A stretch of DNA of 7,198 nt from JANNGZ01 sp031404155 (GTDB taxonomy: Bacteria; Pseudomonadota; Gammaproteobacteria; Burkholderiales; Burkholderiaceae_C), in NCBI GenBank assembly GCA_031404155.1, contig JANNGZ010000439.1, positions 1 to 7,198 on the forward strand. The letters run 5' to 3'. The notes under the pieces are model-generated. The model did no database searches. It was not told the DNA's origin and was given only the letters and a program-made list of their open reading frames with translations. Below, one piece after another: positions 1 through 4,429 of the stretch. Positions within the stretch are counted from its first letter, which is position 1, and each line of letters starts with the position of its first letter. The position numbers and the translations under genes were made by a program.

Positions 1-1
1 G

Positions 2-187
2 CAGGTGCGCTTTCGCACCGTGGGCGACATGACCTGCACCTGCCCGGTGGAAAGCCCGGCCGCCAACGCTGCGGAGATCGTGGCGGAGACGCTGACCGTG
101 ACGGTGAGCGAGCGCGGCGCCACACGAATGGACGACCGCACCAGCGAAGCTTCGATGGAGCGGCGCAAGAAGGAAGGGTATTTCTGA
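2..187 (+). CDS. cysD: Sulfate adenylyltransferase subunit 2 (CysD), C-terminal end only
   Basis: This is the last 61 codons of a gene that begins before the window. CysD is the small catalytic subunit of ATP sulfurylase, which makes adenosine 5'-phosphosulfate from sulfate and ATP in the cytoplasm with the GTPase subunit CysN. The visible tail contains RFRTVGDMTCTCPVES, then ERGATRMDD, and ends in EASMERRKKEGYF, a characteristic CysD C-terminus (E. coli CysD also ends in KKREGYF). The TGA stop at 185-187 shares its A with the ATG of cysN, so the two genes are translationally coupled, as expected for subunits of one complex. The identification rests on the tail only, but the tail is distinctive. 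Confidence 0.93.
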   Translation, partial: QVRFRTVGDMTCTCPVESPAANAAEIVAETLTVTVSERGATRMDDRTSEASMERRKKEGYF

Positions 188-1695
188 TGCAAACCGGCTT
201 CAGCGCGCAGCGCCTGATCGCTCCTTCCCCCTTTACGGGGGAAGGTCGGGAAGGGGGTGATCACGACGCTCATCGCCGCCCCACGCCCACCCCCACCCCC
301 ACCCCAACCCCAACCCTCCCCGTAAAAGGACGAGGGAGCAAAGCCGACCACCTCCGCGACTCCCCGCAATCCGCCGACCACCGCGCCTTGCGCTTCCTCA
401 CCGCCGGCAGCGTCGACGACGGCAAGAGCACCTTGATCGGCCGCCTGCTTTACGACAGCCGCGCGATTCTGGCCGACCAGTTGGACACGCTGGAAAAACG
501 CGCCATCGGCACCACGCTCGCCGAAGGCGGGCCGGCGTTCGACCTCTCTTTGCTCACCGACGGGCTGGAGGCCGAGCGTGAGCAGGGCATCACGATCGAC
601 GTGGCCTACCGCTACTTTGCGACCCGCTCGCGCAAGTTCATCATTGCCGACGCGCCCGGCCACGAGCAGTACACCCGCAACATGGTGACCGCCGCGGCGG
701 GCAGCGACGCCGCAGTGGTGCTGGTGGACATCACCAAGATCGACTGGCGCGCACAGCCGCTGCAACTGCTGCCGCAAACCCGCCGCCATGCGCTGCTGGC
801 CCAACTGCTGCGGGTGCCAAGCATCGTGTTTGCGGTGAACAAGCTCGACGCGGTGGCCGACCCCGCCGCGGCGTTTGCCGCCGCACGAAGCGCGCTGCTC
901 GCCTTTGCGTCGCAAGCCGGAATCGCGGTGGCTGCGGTGGTGCCGGTGTCCGCGCTGCGCGGCGACAACGTCACGCAAACGCCGCGCGCCGCGCCCGGGC
1001 CATTGAACGGCTGGGCACCGTGGTACAGCGGGCCGTCGCTGTTGCAGGTGCTCGAGTCGCTGCCGACCACGCAGGAGAGGGACGACGGCCCGCTGCGCCT
1101 GCCGGTGCAGTACGTGGCACGCGCGCCCGGCCCGCATGGCGACGGCATCGGCGAGCAGCCGCGTGTGCTCTGGGGCCGCATCGCACAAGGCCGTGTGAGC
1201 GTGGGCGACGCCGTGACGCTGTTCCCGGGTGGCCAGAGCGCTGTGGTGACCGAGTTGCGCCGTGCCGGCAGTGTTGTCGACAGCGTTCTGGCCGGCCAGT
1301 CTGCGGGCCTGGTGCTCGACCGGCAACTCGACGTCTCGCGCGGAGACTGGATTGCCGCTCCGGCAAGCCTGGAGGGCACTCAACGCGCCCGCGCCACGCT
1401 GGCCTGGCTGGACACCGAGCCCGCGGTGGTCGGCCGCAAGTACTGGGTACGCCATGGCAACCGCTGGGTGCATGCACGCATCACCCGCATCGAACACCGG
1501 CTGGACATCCACACGCTGGACGCGATCGAAGCCAGTGAATTGGCGGTGAACGAGATCGGCGAAGTCACGCTTGAGTTTCAGCAGGCGCTGCCGCTTGAGA
1601 CCTATGCCGCCAACCGCGTCGGCGGTGCCATGATCCTGGTCGACGCCACCAGCAACCGCACCAGCGGCGCGCTGCTGATCAAGGCGGCGCTTTGA
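187..1695 (+). CDS. cysN: Sulfate adenylyltransferase subunit 1 (CysN), with an unusual repeat-encoded N-terminal extension
   Basis: CysN is the GTPase subunit of ATP sulfurylase; GTP hydrolysis drives adenylylation of sulfate by CysD. The elongation-factor-like G domain is complete: P-loop GSVDDGKS (residues 74-81), EREQGIT switch region (130-136), DAPGH (155-159) and NKLD (218-221), followed by beta-barrel domains to residue 502. No CysC (APS kinase) domain is fused. The ATG at 187 overlaps the cysD stop and has a purine-rich GGAAGGG about 8 bases upstream, so it is the likely start. No in-frame ATG or GTG lies between it and the P-loop; only a TTG (388) could replace it, without a ribosome site. 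The conserved body begins near residue 67, leaving about 65 extra residues. Roughly residues 12-51 of these come from a palindromic repeat. The core looks intact and probably active. Confidence 0.95.
   Translation: MQTGFSAQRLIAPSPFTGEGREGGDHDAHRRPTPTPTPTPTPTLPVKGRGSKADHLRDSPQSADHRALRFLTAGSVDDGKSTLIGRLLYDSRAILADQLDTLEKRAIGTTLAEGGPAFDLSLLTDGLEAEREQGITIDVAYRYFATRSRKFIIADAPGHEQYTRNMVTAAAGSDAAVVLVDITKIDWRAQPLQLLPQTRRHALLAQLLRVPSIVFAVNKLDAVADPAAAFAAARSALLAFASQAGIAVAAVVPVSALRGDNVTQTPRAAPGPLNGWAPWYSGPSLLQVLESLPTTQERDDGPLRLPVQYVARAPGPHGDGIGEQPRVLWGRIAQGRVSVGDAVTLFPGGQSAVVTELRRAGSVVDSVLAGQSAGLVLDRQLDVSRGDWIAAPASLEGTQRARATLAWLDTEPAVVGRKYWVRHGNRWVHARITRIEHRLDIHTLDAIEASELAVNEIGEVTLEFQQALPLETYAANRVGGAMILVDATSNRTSGALLIKAAL
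220..339 (+). repeat. REP/MITE-like palindromic repeat inserted in frame in cysN
   Basis: The left arm (220-259) and the reverse complement of the right arm (about 283-339) can be aligned over some 40 bases: both begin GCTCC, run through a C-rich stretch to TTTACGGGG, and then become G-rich. The left arm also holds a perfect short hairpin, with a 9-bp stem 223-231/237-245 and a TTTAC loop. The composition (pyrimidine-rich then G-rich, with C-tract hexamers on the other side) is unlike the flanking coding sequence. It resembles dispersed intergenic repeats with CTCCCTC...GGGAG termini that are common in high-GC proteobacteria; that family link is from memory and untested. The sequence is open in the cysN frame and encodes about 40 residues. 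Confidence 0.75.
280..315 (+). repeat. Hexanucleotide tandem repeat encoding (Pro-Thr)6
   Basis: Six consecutive 6-bp units of the form CCCACS/CCAACC encode Pro-Thr six times (CysN residues 32-43). Unit sequences differ slightly: one CCCACG, three CCCACC, two CCAACC. Because the unit is two codons long, gain or loss of units by slippage would leave the cysN frame open. The tract lies inside the right arm of the palindromic repeat. Confidence 0.85.
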
Positions 1696-1696
1696 G

Positions 1697-2500
1697 ATGA
1701 GCCAAGTCACTTTCATCGGCGCCGGGCCCGGCGCCGCCGACCTGATCACGGTACGCGGCGCAAGGCGGCTCGCGCAGGCCGACGTGGTGCTCTTCGACGC
1801 ACTCACCGACCCGGCGTTGCGCGAACTCGCGCCGAAGGCCAAATGGCTGGATGTCGGCAAACGCGGATTCTGCGACTCCACCGGCCAGACCCGCATCAAC
1901 GCTCTGCTGGTCCAGCATGCGCGCAGCGGCGCGAACGTGGTGCGGCTCAAGGGCGGCGACCCGAGTGTCTTCGGCCGCCTCGAAGAAGAGCTGCTCGCGC
2001 TTGCCGCGGCCGGCATCGAATGCGAAGTGGTGCCGGGTGTGACCGCGGCGATTGCCGCTGCCGCCGCCACGCAACGCCCGCTGACCCGCCGGGGCAACGG
2101 GCGCAGTGTGGCCTTGAGCACCGCGATGACCCAACAGGGTGAGCTGCGCGCCCGCCGCAGCGCCGACACCGAGGTGTTCTACATGGCCGGCCGCCAGCTC
2201 GGCGCCCTCTCGCGCCGCCTGCTCGCCGCGGGCTGGCTGGCCGACACGCCGGCGCTCGTGGTTTCGCGCGCCGGCTGGCCTGACCAGATCGCGAGCGACC
2301 ACCGCGTGGCTTCGCTGCACAGCGCCAGCGTGCTGCACGCGGGTCGCCCGACGGTGGTGACGGTGGGCGCCGGTGCCCAGGCGATCGCAGCAGTGGCGTC
2401 GCCGCGGGCGGGGTCAGTTGCCGACAATTCACCAGAGACAGGACTGGAGACCGTACCGCGTGTGCGGCATCCGGGCTTCGTGGAAAAACCCGCCGCTTAG
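1697..2500 (+). CDS. cobA: Uroporphyrinogen-III C-methyltransferase (SUMT), single-domain
   Basis: SUMT transfers two methyl groups from S-adenosylmethionine to uroporphyrinogen III, giving precorrin-2, the branch point to siroheme and cobalamin. Visible tetrapyrrole methylase motifs are the N-terminal GAGPGAADLIT (residues 8-18), the family signature VVRLKGGDPSVFGR (81-94) and VVPGVTAA (111-118). The N-terminal dehydrogenase/ferrochelatase half of a full CysG is absent, so siroheme completion needs another gene. Where many SUMTs have a TGH motif this protein reads ALSTAM (139-144). A tail of about 30 residues after residue 236 looks non-conserved. The start is one base after the cysN stop, so it is co-transcribed and probably coupled. 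Siroheme is the cofactor of sulfite reductase, which fits the cys operon. Substrate assignment is by family and context. Confidence 0.88.
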   Translation: MSQVTFIGAGPGAADLITVRGARRLAQADVVLFDALTDPALRELAPKAKWLDVGKRGFCDSTGQTRINALLVQHARSGANVVRLKGGDPSVFGRLEEELLALAAAGIECEVVPGVTAAIAAAAATQRPLTRRGNGRSVALSTAMTQQGELRARRSADTEVFYMAGRQLGALSRRLLAAGWLADTPALVVSRAGWPDQIASDHRVASLHSASVLHAGRPTVVTVGAGAQAIAAVASPRAGSVADNSPETGLETVPRVRHPGFVEKPAA

Positions 2501-2503
2501 AAT
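2498..2503 (+). promoter_or_regulatory. Possible -10 element for fdxA
   Basis: TAGAAT matches the sigma-70 -10 consensus at five of six positions and overlaps the TAG stop of cobA. No good -35 is visible at 16-18 bases upstream. If used, it would give fdxA a leader of about 115 nt containing the GC-rich dyads. Confidence 0.3.
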
Positions 2504-2522
2504 CACCGATTGAACCAGCGAA

Positions 2523-2575
2523 CCGCGCGCTTACGTGCGCGCGGCGCCGCCCGGGCTCGGCTCCGAAGCGGCGCC
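2523..2575. repeat. GC-rich nested inverted repeats in the cobA-fdxA gap
   Basis: Two adjacent perfect dyads occupy much of the 126-bp gap. The first is CCGCGCGC (2523-2530) with GCGCGCGG (2537-2544) around a TTACGT loop. The second is GGCGCCGC (2543-2550) with GCGGCGCC (2568-2575), separated by 17 bases. There is no T-run after either, so they do not look like an intrinsic terminator. They could be an mRNA-stabilising structure in the fdxA leader or a dispersed extragenic repeat. Confidence 0.6.
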
Positions 2576-2626
2576 TCGCGCCCCGGCGCGTGAGCCCCCG
2601 GCCCGACCTATTCCACGAGTGAATCC

Positions 2627-2950
2627 ATGACCCACGTCGTTCTCGAATCGTGCATCCGCTGCAAGTACACCGACTGCGTCGACGTCTGCCCGGTGGACTG
2701 CTTTCGCGAAGGGCCGAACATGCTGACCATCGACCCCGATGAATGCATCGACTGCGCGGTGTGTATCCCCGAGTGCCCGGTGAACGCAATCGTGCCGGAG
2801 GAAGACGTGCCAGGCGACCAGCTGCAATTCATCAAGCTGAACGCCGACCTGGCCAAGAACTGGCCGAGCATCACCAAGCGCAAACCGCATCCGGCCGACG
2901 CCGACGAGTGGAAGGACAAGACGGGCAAGCTCTCCGAGCTGATCCGCTAG
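2627..2950 (+). CDS. fdxA: Seven-iron ferredoxin FdxA ([3Fe-4S][4Fe-4S])
   Basis: This is a soluble cytoplasmic electron carrier of 107 residues, the usual length for the FdxA/Azotobacter FdI type. The N-terminal motif has cysteines at 9, 12, 17 and 21, and a regular CxxCxxCxxxCP motif at 40, 43, 46 and 50. By analogy with Azotobacter FdI, C9, C17 and C50 would bind the 3Fe cluster and C21, C40, C43 and C46 the 4Fe cluster; C12 and C25 match the non-ligand cysteines. The rest (from about residue 60) is the acidic/aromatic C-terminal extension typical of the family. The start at 2627 has only a weak GAG ribosome site 7 bases upstream, but the MTHVV start is typical. It precedes a ferredoxin-NADP+ reductase by 99 bases, suggesting a reductase-ferredoxin pair. 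Confidence 0.95.
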   Translation: MTHVVLESCIRCKYTDCVDVCPVDCFREGPNMLTIDPDECIDCAVCIPECPVNAIVPEEDVPGDQLQFIKLNADLAKNWPSITKRKPHPADADEWKDKTGKLSELIR

Positions 2951-2957
2951 AACCCCC

Positions 2958-3000
2958 CGCCCCAAGACGCCTGCGGCGTCGCCCGCCGAGCGGAGCTTGG
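2958..3000. repeat. Nested hairpin repeat in the fdxA-reductase gap
   Basis: A perfect inner stem GACGCC (2966-2971) with GGCGTC (2975-2980) and a TGC loop lies inside outer arms CCAAG (2961-2965) and CTTGG (2996-3000). No T-tract follows. It may be a weak transcription or mRNA-processing signal or an extragenic palindrome. No other regulatory signal is seen in this 99-bp gap. Confidence 0.5.
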
Positions 3001-3049
3001 CGCTGGCTCGAAACCGCGACACCGCACCCAGCCGAACCGCCGCAACACC

Positions 3050-4150
3050 ATGGAACCGCAACTCGAACCCGCGATCATGAACACCGCCGCCCTGCACGAC
3101 GGCCCGATAGAAACCGACGCGGTGATCGTCGGTGCCGGCCCGGTCGGCCTGTTCCAGGTGTTCGAGCTCGGGCTGCTCGAGATCAAGGCGCACATCATCG
3201 ACTCGCTCGCCTACCCCGGCGGGCAGTGCATCGAGCTCTACCCCGACAAGCCGATCTACGACATCCCGGCCGTGCCGGTGTGCACCGGCAAGGAGCTCAC
3301 CGACAACCTGCTCAAGCAGATCGAGCCCTTCGGCGCCACCTTCCACCTCGGGCAGGAGGTGACCCTGGTGCGCAAGCAGGACGACGGCCGCTTCTTCGTC
3401 GAGACGAGCAAGGGCGCGCGCTTGCTGGCCAAGACAATCTTCATCGCTGGCGGCGTCGGCTCGTTCCAGCCGCGGCTGCTCAAGCTCGACGGCCTGGACA
3501 AGTTCACCGACACGCAACTCTTCTACCGCGTGCGCAACCCGTCGCAGTTCGGAAACAAGAACCTGGTGATCGTCGGCGGCGGCGACTCTGCGCTGGACTG
3601 GGCGCTGAACTTTGCGCAGGACGGGCCGAACAAGGCCGCGAGCGTGATCCTGCTCCACCGCCGCGACGGCTTCCGCGCCGCACCCGCGAGCGTGGGCAAG
3701 ATGAAGGAGCTGTGCGAGGCCTACGAGATGCAGTTCATCGTCGGCCAGGTCACCGGCTTCGAGGAGCGTGAGGGAAGCTTGAGCGCGCTCAAGGTCACCG
3801 GCGGCGACGGCGTCACGCGCGTGGTGCCGGCGGACATGCTGCTGGTGTTCTTCGGCCTGAGCCCGAAGCTCGGGCCGATCGCGGATTGGGGTTTGGGCAT
3901 CGAGCGCAAGCAGATCGTGGTCGACACCGAGAAGTTCGCCACCAACGTGCCGGGCATCTTCGCGGTGGGCGACATCAACACCTATCCGGGTAAGAAGAAG
4001 CTGATCCTCTCTGGCTTCCACGAGGCGGCGCTTGCGGCCTTCGGCGCGGCGCCGCTGATCTTCCCCGACAAGCGGATCCATCTTCAGTACACCACCACGA
4101 GCCCGAAGCTGCACAAGGTGCTTGGCGTCGAGTCACCGGTGTTCGACTGA
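3050..4150 (+). CDS. Ferredoxin-NADP+ reductase, thioredoxin-reductase-like type
   Basis: This FAD enzyme moves electrons between NADPH and ferredoxin. From the 3050 start (366 residues) the FAD-binding motif is VGAGPVG (27-33), then YPGGQCIELYPDKPIYDIP (55-73), a hallmark of the YumC-like reductases. The NADP(H) motif is GGGDSALDWA (176-185), with HRRDGFRA (203-210), whose basic residues favour NADPH. The second FAD motif is GDINTYPG (307-314). No redox-active CxxC is present, which separates it from true thioredoxin reductase. The start is uncertain: ATG 3050 and ATG 3077 (357 residues) both lack a clear ribosome site and both keep all motifs. It follows fdxA, its likely partner, and ends just before a strong terminator. 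Neighbouring sulfate-assimilation genes suggest, but do not prove, that sulfite reductase is a consumer. Confidence 0.92.
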   Translation: MEPQLEPAIMNTAALHDGPIETDAVIVGAGPVGLFQVFELGLLEIKAHIIDSLAYPGGQCIELYPDKPIYDIPAVPVCTGKELTDNLLKQIEPFGATFHLGQEVTLVRKQDDGRFFVETSKGARLLAKTIFIAGGVGSFQPRLLKLDGLDKFTDTQLFYRVRNPSQFGNKNLVIVGGGDSALDWALNFAQDGPNKAASVILLHRRDGFRAAPASVGKMKELCEAYEMQFIVGQVTGFEEREGSLSALKVTGGDGVTRVVPADMLLVFFGLSPKLGPIADWGLGIERKQIVVDTEKFATNVPGIFAVGDINTYPGKKKLILSGFHEAALAAFGAAPLIFPDKRIHLQYTTTSPKLHKVLGVESPVFD

Positions 4151-4172
4151 CCGCGCCCGCGTCGCTGAAGCC

Positions 4173-4202
4173 ACAGCCCGCCGTGTGCGGGCTGTTTTGT
4201 TT
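4173..4202 (+). terminator. Intrinsic terminator after the ferredoxin reductase gene
   Basis: ACAGCCCGC (4173-4181) pairs perfectly with GCGGGCTGT (4187-4195) around a five-base loop, followed by TTTGTTT. It lies 22 bases after the stop codon and separates the redox unit from the riboswitch-controlled receptor. Confidence 0.9.
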
Positions 4203-4210
4203 CCGCGCCA

Positions 4211-4239
4211 TGTATCGGCCCGCCCGATGGCGCGATAAT
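4211..4239 (+). promoter_or_regulatory. Candidate promoter for the TPP-riboswitch leader
   Basis: GATAAT (4234-4239) matches the -10 consensus at five of six positions. A 17-base spacer leads to TGTATC (4211-4216), a poor -35. Transcription would start near 4246, just ahead of the riboswitch, which is the right place. GCGCC (4205-4209) and GGCGC (4229-4233), with inner ATCGG/CCGAT, form an imperfect dyad over the -35 region that could be an operator. Confidence 0.45.
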
Positions 4240-4245
4240 TCACCG

Positions 4246-4270
4246 GCATCGCGGCCACAGGTCGCGATGC
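4246..4270 (+). promoter_or_regulatory. Perfect hairpin at the probable 5' end of the riboswitch transcript
   Basis: GCATCGCG (4246-4253) pairs perfectly with CGCGATGC (4263-4270) around a nine-base loop, ending only four bases before helix P1 of the aptamer. It is not part of the conserved THI-box core. If transcription starts near 4246 it would cap the RNA as a 5' stem, perhaps protecting it or isolating the aptamer fold. Confidence 0.6.
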
Positions 4271-4274
4271 ATTC

Positions 4275-4358
4275 GCTAGGGGTGTTGGCCCTGCTCACGC
4301 AGGCTCGACTGAGAAAGTCCCTTTGAACCTGACTGAGGTAATCCTCGCGCAGGGAAGC
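4275..4358 (+). promoter_or_regulatory. TPP riboswitch aptamer (THI-box)
   Basis: The conserved THI-box blocks occur in order with correct spacing: GGGGTG (4279-4284), CTGAGA (4309-4314), CCCTTTGAACCTGA (4319-4332), GGTAAT (4337-4342) and AGGGAAGC (4351-4358). The helices are also visible. P1 is GCT/AGC (4275-4277/4356-4358). P2 is GGG/CCC (4279-4281/4319-4321). The variable P3 hairpin is CCTGC/GCAGG (4290-4294/4299-4303). P4 is CCTG/CAGG (4328-4331/4350-4353). P5 is GAGG/CCTC (4335-4338/4343-4346), enclosing the TAAT that belongs to the pyrimidine-sensing CTGAGA partner architecture. This RNA binds thiamine pyrophosphate and normally turns off downstream genes when the vitamin is plentiful. 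It lies 71 bases upstream of a TonB-dependent receptor start codon, on the same strand, with no other gene between. Confidence 0.95.
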
Positions 4359-4387
4359 TGGCTGATACGCGCCGCATTCGCAGCGCC

Positions 4388-4425
4388 GTCCTTCGGACCG
4401 CCGACCTGCCATCGACCGACAGGAC
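4388..4425 (+). promoter_or_regulatory. Possible expression platform: alternative pairing with the ribosome site
   Basis: The ribosome site AGGA (4421-4424) lies five bases before ATG 4430. GTCCT (4388-4392) is complementary to AGGAC (4421-4425), while GTCC can instead pair with GGAC at 4395-4398 in a small hairpin. CCTG (4405-4408) could also cover CAGG (4420-4423). No T-run terminator is seen between aptamer and gene, so control by masking the ribosome site is more likely than transcription termination. These pairings are short and were not energy-tested. Confidence 0.35.
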
Positions 4426-4429
4426 CACG

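Noticed and set aside
280..315. CRISPR-like or telomere-like array
   Set aside because: Units are six bases with no spacers and lie inside an open reading frame; this is a simple microsatellite.
971..1538. Overlapping frames on both strands within cysN
   Set aside because: They are low-complexity Arg/Ala-rich shadows of the cysN frame in high-GC DNA.
2523..2544. Terminator of the cys-cobA operon
   Set aside because: The stem is strong but followed by GC-rich sequence with no T-run, so an intrinsic terminator is not supported; Rho-dependent ending cannot be judged.
2531..4114. 527-codon open frame on the minus strand opposite fdxA and the reductase
   Set aside because: It spans two well-supported + strand genes and the gap between them. 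Its composition is what the complement of GC-rich third positions gives, and no domain is recognisable.
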